The notes beneath the pieces are model-generated. The model searched no databases and had not been told where the DNA came from. It saw nothing but the letters and a program-made list of their open reading frames with translations. From positions 1-64,000 of the forward strand of contig ONJX01000005.1 in NCBI GenBank assembly GCA_900318255.1: DNA of 64,000 nt. Direction: 5' to 3'. Positions 1-7,905 of the stretch are shown piece after piece. Source of the DNA: an uncultured Prevotellaceae bacterium (GTDB lineage Bacteria > Bacteroidota > Bacteroidia > Bacteroidales > Muribaculaceae). The translations under genes and the position numbers were made by a program. How positions within the stretch are numbered: position 1 is the stretch's first letter; each line of letters begins with the position of its first letter.

Positions 1-444
1 GAGATAAGCATAGATAGACAACTGCCATCGTGCCTTCTCTCTTTTGTCAACAGTCATTGTTCCATAGGTTTTCATGTCGGCGATATCGAAGGTTGTGTCG
101 TCTCTCCTGAATACCTTGTCAATGTTACTTGCCCAGTTTGCTCCATCAGTAACACAGTACTCTGAGCGTTCATGGGTCAGTGCGTTATTGTGGCAGATAT
201 CAATGTAGTCAGCCACTTCTTGCGTTCCGTCGTTGGTCCAGGAGCTGTCGAATGCCTCAATGCTCTCATGGACCGAAGTGCCATAGAGTGCCGCCTGTTG
301 AATTGCTTCCTCTGGCACTCCATCAAATTCATTGGGAAATAGTTGTCGGTGCAGCATGTCGGTAATGCCACTGAGATATTTCCCGTTCAGTTCATAGGTG
401 TGTGCTTCTCGATTGAAGGTTACACCTGAGTCGTTCAGTTTCAT
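1..444 (-). CDS. PD-(D/E)XK superfamily nuclease, C-terminus beyond window
   Basis: The first 148 residues are visible, starting at an ATG at 444; the gene runs off the left edge. Residues about 115-148 show the nuclease core pattern of the RecB/Cas4/phage exonuclease superfamily: an acidic residue in SNIDKVF, the D-x-K pair in DIADMKTY, and a following QLSIYAYL helix. Members cut or resect DNA with Mg2+. It starts 12 bp after the stop of the ERF annealing protein on the same strand, so the two are probably co-transcribed; an annealase next to an exonuclease is the classic phage recombination pairing (Red or RecET type). Seen: motif and spacing. Inferred: that it is the partner exonuclease and not another member such as an RNA-guided-system nuclease. 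Confidence 0.7.
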   Translation of the reverse strand, partial: MKLNDSGVTFNREAHTYELNGKYLSGITDMLHRQLFPNEFDGVPEEAIQQAALYGTSVHESIEAFDSSWTNDGTQEVADYIDICHNNALTHERSEYCVTDGANWASNIDKVFRRDDTTFDIADMKTYGTMTVDKREKARWQLSIYAYL

Positions 445-456
445 TGTCTCTTGTGT

Positions 457-1080
457 TTAGAAAGTGATTACACGAAGCGCTCGCTTGCGCTCCGAAAACA
501 AGTTTTTAATCTCGGGATTTGCCTCGACCTCGTTTTTGTGCTGCTCATAAAGGTCTATTAGTTGGTCGATATCGGTGCATTCTTTCAGTGCTCTATCTAT
601 TGAGGCGTAACGTGGGTCTGGTGCAGGTGCTGCGGTGGTGCGAGGTGCAGTTCTGCGTTGCACTGTCTTTCTCGGCAGTGTTTGCTGATGGTAAGAATCT
701 GTATCAGCATCCTTTGCATCATCTATCATGAACAATGCTCCGAGGCAGTATTTGCGACAATAAGAGCTTGCCGCTCCAGTGATCTGGGCGCTGTCCATCC
801 CCGTTTTTTGTTGTGAATGTTCGGCTTCAGCGGTTGTGCTTAGGCTCACGCCTTTCTCGTTGAAGAAAGTCAGAGTTGTTTTTACAAAAGTGCGGCCTCC
901 ATGCTCGACTACCTCGTCAGCGAAACGGATTCCACAATGCTGTTCGGCCAATAACGGCTTTAATGCGGCCAAGATTGACTCAAGGCTGCGATAGTGAAAC
1001 TTCCCAAAACTGTTGAACTGGTCTTTGGGAACGGTCAAATTTTGCTGAATGTAAATCAGCGATTTTAAAAGATCTTCCAT
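457..1080 (-). CDS. ERF-family single-strand DNA annealing protein
   Basis: 207 aa from the ATG at 1080; a longer reading from a TTG further upstream would run into the terminator hairpin and is unlikely. The N-terminal two thirds carries the ERF pattern: an early K-x-Q-F-N-x-F-G-K-F-x-Y-R segment, a central EAEHSQQKTGMDSAQITGAA stretch, then the hallmark SYCRKYCLGALFMIDDAKDAD. ERF proteins anneal complementary single strands during phage or mobile-element recombination. The C-terminal part (TAPRTTAAPAPDP onward) is a low-complexity linker followed by a short charged tail of unknown function. It lies in a run of minus-strand genes after the DUF3871 gene and before the nuclease. It marks the left end of the window as phage or integrative-element DNA, although no capsid or tail genes are visible. 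Confidence 0.88.
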   Translation of the reverse strand: MEDLLKSLIYIQQNLTVPKDQFNSFGKFHYRSLESILAALKPLLAEQHCGIRFADEVVEHGGRTFVKTTLTFFNEKGVSLSTTAEAEHSQQKTGMDSAQITGAASSYCRKYCLGALFMIDDAKDADTDSYHQQTLPRKTVQRRTAPRTTAAPAPDPRYASIDRALKECTDIDQLIDLYEQHKNEVEANPEIKNLFSERKRALRVITF

Positions 1081-1125
1081 GTTGTTGAAATTTAAATTGT
1101 TAATAAAGTGGTTGATTGTCAAATG

Positions 1126-1165
1126 AAAAAGAGGAGGCCATCACGTTAATAGTGATAACCCCCTC
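1126..1165 (-). terminator. Rho-independent terminator or attenuator upstream of ERF gene
   Basis: Read on the minus strand, arms 1162-1165 and 1131-1134 (GAGG/CCTC), 1159-1160 with 1136-1137, and a perfect 5-bp ATCAC/GTGAT stem (1152-1156 with 1140-1144) close a 7-nt loop. A run of five T follows at 1130-1126. It lies between the stop of the DUF3871 gene and the ERF start, so it may stop or attenuate read-through within this set of genes. Confidence 0.65.
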
Positions 1166-1219
1166 TTCGGGAGCAATTGAGGTTTTCGTGCCTCGTTGCT
1201 TCGTAGTTGTTGTCGTTTC

Positions 1220-2230
1220 TCAGTTCAGGAACCAAGAATAGTCGGTATTGATGCCTTCTATCGTCTGTTGCAGTCCTAAACAAAAGTCGGTACAGTTTTG
1301 GTTGCGTTCCAGCCATTTATCTAAATACGTAAGCTTTGCGGCCTCGTTCAATAGCTGGAGCATCTGCCATAAGGAAATCATGTCGGTGTCAGGCTCCTTC
1401 CTGAAATTGGGATTGTCGACATATCCTCTCACGGCAGCGTTAACAAGTGAATCGCCCAGTATGATGTCGGGCAATTCGAGTTCTGATTTGATGCTGGTAG
1501 GCAGGGCCTGGTAAAGGCGTAGCCGTCCAATCACCTTGCAGAATTGCTCTTCGGAGATCATGGTGTTGCCCAGATTCTCCAGCAGTTGCAGATTCTCTTC
1601 CATTTTAGGCTCGAATCCGCTGAAAAGTTGTGTGGCCTTATCCTTGATGTCGGATGAGGTCATACAGTCGGTGTTCCCTGTAAATCCATCGCAGGATAAA
1701 CAGAGATTGGTGCAAACTTTGACGGTCCATCCCACGAAAAACTTGAATTTCATTGGTGATTGCCGTCCAAATAGTTTGTCTTCGTTGTAAGCTCTCACGC
1801 CGCCGATACATAGGTGCACCGGCTGGCCATTGATGTTGCGAGTAAGACCTTCCACGTGGGCAATAAAACCCATGCGCTGGAAATATACAGTTTTCTCGCT
1901 TTCTCTCAATTCGCTTGCTTTCTTGTGCAGAGCCGAGGGGACTCGCCCATTGATTTGATGCGAAACTCGGATGTCTGCGGGTGTAAGTGGTCCAAAAACA
2001 TTTTCTCCTGCCTCCAACACGCTGTTAATAAAGCTTTGATGGCTTATACTTAAACTGTTGTCGGCAAATGTTGGTACGATTGATTTCTCCGAGAGCTCCG
2101 CCAATGTGATGGGCAGAGTGTTGCTCTCGATAAAATGAGTTTCTGGCAGGTCGGTTTCCGTTCCTGCCGGTCGGTTTGGCATCATCACAGTTGGTTGATT
2201 GACGATGCTCCGTTGTTCGGTTGTTTCCAT
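1220..2230 (-). CDS. DUF3871 family protein
   Basis: 336 aa from the ATG at 2230, preceded by an A-rich stretch (AAGAAAAA) typical of Bacteroidales starts. The whole protein follows the DUF3871 pattern I know from Bacteroides mobile elements: an opening with an N-terminal 'IPTFADNSLSISHQ'-type segment, the ADIRVSHQINGRVPSA stretch, FVGWTVKVCTNLCLSCDGF near the middle, GRLRLYQALP, and the invariant-looking WFLN C-terminus. The biochemical role of the family is not known to me; it is found in integrative elements and phage-like regions near recombination genes. Here it heads a minus-strand group with ERF and a nuclease, separated from them by a terminator-like hairpin. Confidence 0.85.
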   Translation of the reverse strand: METTEQRSIVNQPTVMMPNRPAGTETDLPETHFIESNTLPITLAELSEKSIVPTFADNSLSISHQSFINSVLEAGENVFGPLTPADIRVSHQINGRVPSALHKKASELRESEKTVYFQRMGFIAHVEGLTRNINGQPVHLCIGGVRAYNEDKLFGRQSPMKFKFFVGWTVKVCTNLCLSCDGFTGNTDCMTSSDIKDKATQLFSGFEPKMEENLQLLENLGNTMISEEQFCKVIGRLRLYQALPTSIKSELELPDIILGDSLVNAAVRGYVDNPNFRKEPDTDMISLWQMLQLLNEAAKLTYLDKWLERNQNCTDFCLGLQQTIEGINTDYSWFLN

Positions 2231-2259
2231 TTTTTCTTGTTTCTTAAATGGTTAGTAGT

Positions 2260-2415
2260 TTAAGGCGGTGGTCTGGACTTAAATTTGTTCCAAGCCTTCG
2301 CCAGTTTGCTGTAGTTCTTCAATAAAGCGGCAACACAGTCGGCTACCGCAATAATTAGTTCGATGATATTCTCTCCTCCCTTGCTAGACTTTGGTGTCGT
2401 TTCTGGTGGAGTCAT
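2260..2415 (-). CDS. Small 51-aa protein, function unknown
   Basis: A 51-aa reading frame begins at an ATG (2415) inside the 3' end of the preceding small membrane-protein gene and ends just before the DUF3871 gene. The N-terminus is polar (MTPPETTPKSSKGGE), followed by a hydrophobic segment (NIIELIIAVADCVAALL) and a basic tail (KNYSKLAKAWNKFKSR). That layout suggests an amphipathic or membrane-associated peptide. The overlap with the upstream gene (32 bp) suggests translational coupling. I recognise no family. It could also be a chance frame, but the composition is protein-like and it fills the gap between two genes exactly. Confidence 0.45.
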   Translation of the reverse strand: MTPPETTPKSSKGGENIIELIIAVADCVAALLKNYSKLAKAWNKFKSRPPP

Positions 2416-2539
2416 CGGTTTGTTTTTCTTGCTTCTTGTTTTGGCAGTATGCTTTTATTCTGTCATGGAGTTCGAATCCCATGTTAATAATCAACAGCAC
2501 TGCTCCAATAATGTTGATTGTTCTAATTGTTTTTGTCAT
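2384..2539 (-). CDS. Small single-pass membrane protein, 51 aa
   Basis: The ATG at 2539 is preceded by a purine-rich AAGAGAGAGA that could serve as ribosome binding site, so I prefer it to a longer frame starting at 2584. One hydrophobic helix covers residues 8-22 (INIIGAVLLIINMGF), followed by a strongly charged tail (KNKKQEKQTDDSTRND). The topology would place the tail in the cytoplasm or periplasm; that cannot be decided. No family recognised. It overlaps the next small gene by 32 bp. Confidence 0.45.
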   Translation of the reverse strand: MTKTIRTINIIGAVLLIINMGFELHDRIKAYCQNKKQEKQTDDSTRNDTKV

Positions 2540-2626
2540 TCTCTCTCTTGTTGTTATCGTTAATAATAAAGTTATATCTCTCAATTATAAGGGTATGACA
2601 GGCTATTCAATTTGGCTCAAAGGGAC

Positions 2627-2674
2627 AAAAAAGAAGGCGGAACCCTATCTCTTCGATAAGGTCCCACTGCTTCT
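2627..2674 (-). terminator. Terminator-like hairpin with U-run (minus strand)
   Basis: On the minus strand, AGAAG (2674-2670) pairs with CTTCT (2636-2632), with an inner helix GATA/TATC plus ACC/GGT around a short loop at 2650-2654. Six T (2632-2627) follow. The stem is interrupted by mismatches. It lies between the genes at 3.2-3.9 kb and the small genes at 2.5 kb, so it may end the former transcript or act as a leader attenuator for the latter, like the hairpin at 1126-1165. Confidence 0.45.
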
Positions 2675-2820
2675 TCCGAGCTCTCCTTAGTGAGTTGCAA
2701 TATCTTAAGATTGCAGTCTCAAAAAGGATACAAGCGCTCGCGATGGTGGTGCTTGGATGACTCTTCGCCACCTAAGTCCGTTCCATCAGTATAAAACAAT
2801 AAAATATAATATTTCGATAC

Positions 2821-2861
2821 TAACCTTCCGCTGGCAATAATGCCTAGCGGTTCAATGGTTA
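2821..2861. other. Nested inverted repeat (hairpin or cruciform)
   Basis: CCGCT (2828-2832) pairs with AGCGG (2846-2850), GGC (2833-2835) with GCC (2842-2844), and outside them TAACC (2821-2825) pairs with GGTTA (2857-2861). It lies in the 660-bp gene-free stretch 2540-3203, which also contains GGTGG/CCACC and TGCAAT/ATTGCA inverted repeats. It could be part of a structured leader RNA or a replication or transfer origin of the element; the sequence alone does not decide. Confidence 0.4.
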
Positions 2862-2984
2862 GTTGATGTGTTTCTCATATATAAGGAAATAACGGGCTTT
2901 CAGGTGCCATTGCTCGATGTAGGTTAGATGTGTGAGTTTTTAGTTAATTACTAATCAATATCAGTTGACACCCTTAACCCTTTG

Positions 2985-3182
2985 TGTGACATTGTGACAT
3001 AGTAAAAAATACTATATGAAATCGAAATTTTTGACTTGAATACTATATGTTTTAAAATTATGTGACATGTCATAATTTATGCCTAATAAGCTAATTATTA
3101 ACCATCTATATTGTGACATTGAATGTGACTTATATAGTTGATGTCACACTGCCAATTGTGACATTTGCATTTTGATGTCACA
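2985..3182. repeat. Cluster of TGTGACAT motifs, iteron- or operator-like
   Basis: The octamer TGTGACAT occurs five times in direct orientation (2985, two in immediate tandem to 3000; 3061-3068; 3112-3119; 3157-3164) and twice inverted as ATGTCACA (3141-3148, 3175-3182). There is also a partial copy at 3124-3130. All are within 198 bp of very AT-rich DNA with no gene. Such clusters are typical of binding sites for a replication initiator (iterons) or a repressor. Confidence 0.6.
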
Positions 3183-3203
3183 GCCATAAACTTGAGTCAA
3201 AAA

Positions 3204-3593
3204 TCAGTTTTTGCTTCCGCTTTTTGTTTTAATTATTAAACTAACGCCCATCTTGCTGAGTGCACTGGTTAAGCTCTTGAAAGCATCTTTTCGTCTGCGT
3301 TCTCTCGGACACACAAGAAGCAAGTCTTGTAGGTTTGTCTCGATGATGAATCCGCTTTGCATTGGGTGTCCGTCGAAGAATGCATCTTCAAGCCGCCTTA
3401 AATCGCCGGCTATATCATGCTTGCCCCTCGAACTTTTATTATTCTCGCTCGAGATATCGCATGAGGTTTGCGGCGATGCACTCTCGGTCTCATGTTTGAC
3501 AACCTCTACAACAGAGCGAGTGCCAACTTCATGTCGTTTTGGTTGTGGCTCAAATCTCATCGTTGAGAAAAGAGCCTGCATTAATTGAATCAT
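3204..3593 (-). CDS. Hypothetical protein, mobile-element associated
   Basis: 129 aa, start at the ATG at 3593, no signal peptide or membrane segment. The N-terminal half is polar and low in complexity (residues 15-55, rich in S, E, K). The C-terminal half looks folded: LQDLLLVCPRERRRKDAFK followed by SALSKMGVSLIIKTKS. The pattern 'arginine-rich helix, then a hydrophobic strand' resembles small conserved proteins of Bacteroidales mobile elements, but I cannot name a family. It is 18 bp downstream of the next gene (3612-3881) on the same strand, so the two are likely one transcript. The TGTGACAT cluster begins right after its stop. Confidence 0.5.
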   Translation of the reverse strand: MIQLMQALFSTMRFEPQPKRHEVGTRSVVEVVKHETESASPQTSCDISSENNKSSRGKHDIAGDLRRLEDAFFDGHPMQSGFIIETNLQDLLLVCPRERRRKDAFKSLTSALSKMGVSLIIKTKSGSKN

Positions 3594-3611
3594 ATTATCT
3601 TTTTTTACATC

Positions 3612-3881
3612 TCATAGGGTAGGTTTGTTTTTAACTTCATCTTGAAGATCCGACATGCCCTCTCTTTCCATTGAAACCATTATCTTCAAGTGGTCGGCAA
3701 GGCATTCCATGCCATCGACAACAATATCGGATTTAATGAGAAATCCGATGTTGTCAATTTCACCTATAGGTGTCTTAAAACTGAGATAAGCCCAGTTCTT
3801 ATCATCCTCATTTAGAGTGATGTCATATTCAATAGAGTTATTCATTACTCTCATTTTCTCTTTTTCTTTCGACATAAGCAT
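3612..3881 (-). CDS. Hypothetical protein, 89 aa
   Basis: Two in-frame ATGs lie at 3881 and 3875; either may be the start. The sequence has a beta-rich middle (SIEYDITLNEDDKNWAYLSFK, then IGEIDNIGFLIKSDIVVDG) and an alpha-helical end (MECLADHLKIMVSME). It is soluble and acidic, with no recognised family. It is the first gene of a minus-strand pair with the 129-aa protein. A candidate promoter -7 element TATTTTTG lies at 3967-3960 on the minus strand, 79 bp before the start. Confidence 0.45.
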   Translation of the reverse strand: MLMSKEKEKMRVMNNSIEYDITLNEDDKNWAYLSFKTPIGEIDNIGFLIKSDIVVDGMECLADHLKIMVSMEREGMSDLQDEVKNKPTL

Positions 3882-4163
3882 TAAAATTTAAATTAATTAA
3901 AGAAATTTCCATTCATAAGGATTTGTCGCCATCTTGAGCCACTGTTTTCATCTTTTCGTCAAAAATAAGGCTCTAATTCGGTTGATAACGCAGTATTTTC
4001 ACTTTTGGGAGATAAAAGGCATCGTTTGTGCAATTAACAGTTTTACTTGAATTTATGAAAATATGTAAAACTATAGCATTCATGGGCAATTATACATAAT
4101 ATTAATATAGGTGAAATTAACGAATATTAACTATGCTGTGGATTATTATTGGGCGCTTTTGCG

Positions 4164-4171
4164 TAATTTTG
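4164..4171 (+). promoter_or_regulatory. Candidate promoter -7 element of the polysaccharide operon
   Basis: TAATTTTG matches the Bacteroidetes TAnnTTTG element. It is the best match in the 560-bp gene-free stretch 3882-4445 ahead of ugd, and would give a leader of about 265 nt. I do not see a clean TTTG at the right distance upstream, so confidence is limited. Apart from this and the inverted repeat at 4213-4238 I see nothing else in that stretch. Confidence 0.4.
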
Positions 4172-4212
4172 CATCGATTATGGAGCAATTCCATTTTTAT
4201 GACATGTTGTTT

Positions 4213-4238
4213 TCTGTGAAACGACTGATTTTCACAGA
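4213..4238. promoter_or_regulatory. Perfect 9-bp inverted repeat in the capsule leader
   Basis: TCTGTGAAA (4213-4221) and TTTCACAGA (4230-4238) are exact reverse complements separated by 8 bp. It sits about 45 bp downstream of the candidate -7 element and 208 bp ahead of ugd. It could be an operator for a dimeric regulator or a hairpin in the leader RNA; no T-run follows, so it is not a classical terminator. Confidence 0.4.
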
Positions 4239-4445
4239 GATAACAGTAAGTGAAATGTTCGACATCTATTTATGGTGACATTTTTACTGAAGCGTTTTTT
4301 TAAAGGATATATTTTTTCCTATTTAAATTCGCAAAATACATTTTAATTGCTGATATTCAGGCGATTTAATGTCGTTTGATGTCCTAAAGGAATATACAAC
4401 TTTCAAAATTGCCCACAATTTCTGGTGGGAAAATTCTCCAAACAC

Positions 4446-5684
4446 ATGAAGATAGCAGTAGCAGGAACGGGATATGTAGGCTTAAGTATAGCAACTTTGT
4501 TGGCCCAGCACAACGAGGTAGTAGCTGTTGATGTTATCCCTGAAAAGGTTGACAAAATCAACAACCATATTTCACCTATCCAGGACGATTATATTGAGCA
4601 GTATCTTGCTGAGAAACCGCTTAAACTTACCGCCACACTTGATGCCGAAAAGGCCTACAGTGAGGCGGATTTTGTTGTGATAGCCACACCGACCAATTAC
4701 GACCCAGTAAATAATTACTTCGACACACGCCATGTGGAAGACGTGATTAAACTGGTCATTAAAGTCAATCCCGAGGCGATAATGATTATCAAGTCAACGA
4801 TTCCTGTGGGTTACACCGAGAGCATCCGACGTAAAACTGGAAGTGAAAACATCCTATTTGCGCCGGAATTTCTTCGTGAGACTAAGGCGCTTTACGACAA
4901 CCTATATCCAAGCCGCATTATCGTCGGCCGTCCAGAGGGCGACGAGCGACTTGATAAGGCTGCTCACCAGTTTGCCGAACTCCTTCAGCAAGGAGCTCTC
5001 AAGCCTGATGTAGATACCTTGTATATGGGTTTAACCGAAGCCGAGGCTGTGAAGCTCTTTGCCAACACCTATCTCGCCTTGCGAGTGAGCTATTTCAACG
5101 AACTCGACACCTATGCCGAGATGAAGGGGCTCGACACGCAGTCGATAATCAACGGTGTCTGCCTTGACCCTCGCATCGGCTCACACTACAATAACCCTAG
5201 TTTCGGCTACGGTGGCTACTGTCTTCCCAAAGACACCAAGCAGCTGCTTGCCAACTATGCCGATGTACCTGAGAACCTAATCGAAGCTATTGTAGAGAGC
5301 AACCGCACCCGCAAGGATTTTATTGCTGACCGTGTCCTCCGAATGGCAGGCTACTATGACTACTACCACCGTGGCGATTACAGCAAGACAGAAGAGCGCG
5401 AGTGCGTCATCGGCGTTTACCGCCTCACAATGAAAAGCGGCAGCGACAACTTTCGCCAGAGCAGCATCCAAGGCGTGATGAAACGCATCAAAGCCAAGGG
5501 CGCAAAAGTCATCATCTACGAACCCACCCTCGACGACGGCTCCACCTTCTTCGGCAGCAAAGTCATAAATGACTTAGAGCAGTTTAAAGCTTTAAGCCAA
5601 GTAATTCTTGCTAATCGTTTCGACCAAAATCTCGCAGATGTAAAACATAAGGTTTACACCAGAGATTTGTTCAAGAGAGATTAA
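4446..5684 (+). CDS. ugd: UDP-glucose 6-dehydrogenase
   Basis: 412 aa from the ATG at 4446, which places the NAD-binding loop GTGYVGLS at residues 7-14; a GTG further upstream only adds a non-conserved tail. It oxidises UDP-glucose twice with NAD+ to UDP-glucuronate in the cytoplasm. Visible family marks are FAPEFLRE in the first domain and the catalytic cysteine in [12 protein letters not shown] of the second. Length is normal. It is the first gene of the polysaccharide operon; its product can feed the UDP-glucuronate 4-epimerase at 26.8 kb. Codon use is more GC-rich than the AT-rich genes that follow, so it may be an older, conserved part of the locus. A decayed copy of its last 220 bp lies at 26605-26830. 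Confidence 0.93.
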   Translation: MKIAVAGTGYVGLSIATLLAQHNEVVAVDVIPEKVDKINNHISPIQDDYIEQYLAEKPLKLTATLDAEKAYSEADFVVIATPTNYDPVNNYFDTRHVEDVIKLVIKVNPEAIMIIKSTIPVGYTESIRRKTGSENILFAPEFLRETKALYDNLYPSRIIVGRPEGDERLDKAAHQFAELLQQGALKPDVDTLYMGLTEAEAVKLFANTYLALRVSYFNELDTYAEMKGLDTQSIINGVCLDPRIGSHYNNPSFGYGGYCLPKDTKQLLANYADVPENLIEAIVESNRTRKDFIADRVLRMAGYYDYYHRGDYSKTEERECVIGVYRLTMKSGSDNFRQSSIQGVMKRIKAKGAKVIIYEPTLDDGSTFFGSKVINDLEQFKALSQVILANRFDQNLADVKHKVYTRDLFKRD

Positions 5685-5724
5685 AATTCTATATAGTTTT
5701 AAGTATTCCGCATAAGTATTATTT

Positions 5725-6744
5725 ATGAGCTCATATTTAAATCGTAAGAGTAATTTCGAACTTCTTAGAATTGTTTCTCAATTTTATATTATTCTTTACC
5801 ATATTTTTTGTTTTTTCATTTATCCTAATACGGGTGTTGCTTTTCATAAAGCAATTCAAATGACATTTCATGTTGGGGTAATTGATTTTGTTTTGATTAG
5901 TGGTTATTTTGGCATAAGGCCATCTTCGAAAGGATTTATAAAGTTATTATCGATTTTTTTAGTTTATTCTTTACCTTATGTTTTTTATAAAATAACAACT
6001 GCTGCAGATCTCAAAGATATATGTTCTCAACTACTAGTTATCTCTAGATCTCCATTATGGTTTGTTAAAACTTATATATATTTATATTTGTTTTCTCCAG
6101 TACTTAATCTTCATATAAAGCACTCTTCTGTACGTCAGAAATGGTATGTCATTTTTGTTTTGTTTTTTGTATGCATTTATATGGGCATGGTTAAAGGAGA
6201 TGATTCGCTTTCATCTGGTAAGAATTTGCCAAATTTTATTCTGATTTATTTACTTGGAAATATTTTAATGCAATATAAAGATCTTTTGGCTAAGATATCT
6301 CAAAAACGATGGATTATTATTTATATCGTATTTAATTTAATTTTGGTCACTTTATATTGTTTGTTCTCAAATGGTATTATAGGAAAAATTATATGGCATA
6401 TCAGTTTCATATATTGTAGCCCGATTCTATTTATAAATGCGATTATCTTCTTTATGTTTTTTGCTCAAATGAACATTAAATCTAAATTCATTAATTGGAT
6501 CGCAAAATCCAGCTTTGCAATCTATCTCATACATGGAAATCGTCCTTACGCATACACTTTAATTGGATTAGCTTCAGTTTATTGTGTTAATCACATTACT
6601 AATCCAATTATTTTGTTTATATCTATAGTTTTGTTAGCGATTGCAATAATAGTAATTACAGTAAGTATTGATAAATTGTTGACACCATTATGGAATTTAT
6701 TTGAGCGTTTAGGAAATTATATGTTTATGAGATTAAAGTTTTAA
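5725..6744 (+). CDS. Acyltransferase-3 family membrane protein
   Basis: 339 aa with about ten hydrophobic helices and almost no soluble domain. The N-terminal SNFELLRIVSQFYIILYHIFC contains the conserved family opening (R followed by a helix with H in LYH). SGYFGIRPSS is the usual second-loop feature, and the late SSFAIYLIHGN is the conserved YLIHG-like stretch. Members transfer acetyl or other acyl groups from the cytoplasmic side onto lipid-linked or extracytoplasmic sugars. The gene is very AT-rich, unlike ugd, which points to horizontal acquisition. The substrate cannot be read from the sequence. Confidence 0.8.
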   Translation: MSSYLNRKSNFELLRIVSQFYIILYHIFCFFIYPNTGVAFHKAIQMTFHVGVIDFVLISGYFGIRPSSKGFIKLLSIFLVYSLPYVFYKITTAADLKDICSQLLVISRSPLWFVKTYIYLYLFSPVLNLHIKHSSVRQKWYVIFVLFFVCIYMGMVKGDDSLSSGKNLPNFILIYLLGNILMQYKDLLAKISQKRWIIIYIVFNLILVTLYCLFSNGIIGKIIWHISFIYCSPILFINAIIFFMFFAQMNIKSKFINWIAKSSFAIYLIHGNRPYAYTLIGLASVYCVNHITNPIILFISIVLLAIAIIVITVSIDKLLTPLWNLFERLGNYMFMRLKF

Positions 6745-6779
6745 AATGATTTTGATGGCAGATTAGACAATTACTTCTA

Positions 6780-7904
6780 ATGAAAGAAAAATTATTGTTT
6801 TTTATTTTTGATCTTGGTCATGGTGGCGCGGAAAAAGTGCTAGTACAATTAGTCAACGCGTTACCAGAGGACAAGTATGATATTACTGTTCAAACATTAT
6901 TTGATGTCGGTGTCAATAAAGATAGTATTGAATCACATATAAAACGCAAAAGAGTTTTTAAAAAACTGTTTCATGGGATGAAATACTTTGTTAGGTTATT
7001 TCCTCCTAGATTGTTGCATAAGTTACTTATAAAAGAACATTACGATTATGAAATTGCCTATTTAGAAGGAGCACCGACGCGTATAGTTAGCGGCTGCAGA
7101 GATAAAGACACAAAACTTTTTGCATGGGTTCATCTTGAGATGATAGATAAGAATAAGTTTTTTAGTACGTATAGAAATTTAAATGATGCTAAACACTGTT
7201 ATGAAAGATTTGATAAAATAGCTTTTGTATCTGAAATAGCTCAAACGACTTTTTTAGAGAAAACAGGATGGACATTTTTAGAATCGGGGATTGTCCATAA
7301 CACACTTGATATTCGACAGATATTGTCTTTATCTAAAGAACCAATATCCTTTGATTTAAATGCACATAATATTAATTTCTGTAGTGTTGGACGATTTGTA
7401 AAGCAAAAGGGATATGTTCGACTTATGAAGATTTTAACCAATATTCTTTTACATGGAATAACTAATTGGCATTTCTATCTTTTAGGGGAAGGTGAACTAC
7501 GAACTGAAATAGAAAAAGAAATTAAACTTGGTGGTTTAGATAATTATGTGACCCTTCTTGGCTATGACATTAATCCTTACAAATATGTTGCTAAAATGGA
7601 CTATTTTGTTTGTTCTTCTTATAAGGAAGGTTATAGCACAGCTGTGACAGAGTCTATTATAGTTGGTACTCCTGTTATTACAACAGATTGTGCTGGCATG
7701 CATGAAATTTTAGGAAGAGATGCAGGATTGATTGTTGAGAATGCTGATAATGCCCTTCAAGATGCATTAGTTTATATTCTTTCGGATTCTTCATTAAAAA
7801 TTAAATATAAAGAAGGATGTATTCAACGTTCTTCCATATTTTCTATGGAGAGTACAATAAAAGAATTCGAAGATTTTATTCATAATTATAATGTGTTAAC
7901 ATAA
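6780..7904 (+). CDS. Glycosyltransferase family 4 type
   Basis: 374 aa. The opening FIFDLGHGGAEKVLVQLV is the typical GT-B N-terminal acceptor-site motif (GGAEK). The donor-binding second domain shows CSVGRFVKQKGY around residue 202 and the nucleotide-sugar loop SSYKEGYSTAVTESI with the E-x7-E pair. It would add one sugar to the lipid-linked repeat unit in the cytoplasm. It is followed after 1 bp by another GT-B gene. Donor sugar and linkage are unknown. Confidence 0.85.
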   Translation: MKEKLLFFIFDLGHGGAEKVLVQLVNALPEDKYDITVQTLFDVGVNKDSIESHIKRKRVFKKLFHGMKYFVRLFPPRLLHKLLIKEHYDYEIAYLEGAPTRIVSGCRDKDTKLFAWVHLEMIDKNKFFSTYRNLNDAKHCYERFDKIAFVSEIAQTTFLEKTGWTFLESGIVHNTLDIRQILSLSKEPISFDLNAHNINFCSVGRFVKQKGYVRLMKILTNILLHGITNWHFYLLGEGELRTEIEKEIKLGGLDNYVTLLGYDINPYKYVAKMDYFVCSSYKEGYSTAVTESIIVGTPVITTDCAGMHEILGRDAGLIVENADNALQDALVYILSDSSLKIKYKEGCIQRSSIFSMESTIKEFEDFIHNYNVLT

Positions 7905-7905
7905 T

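Noticed and set aside
2391..2690. 99-aa membrane-like frame on the plus strand
   Set aside because: Overlaps the more plausible minus-strand small genes and a terminator hairpin, with no start context or neighbours on the plus strand.
1..3900. Complete prophage
   Set aside because: Only recombination-type genes (nuclease, ERF, DUF3871) and small unknown genes are seen; no integrase, capsid, terminase or tail gene falls in the window, so only an element edge can be claimed.
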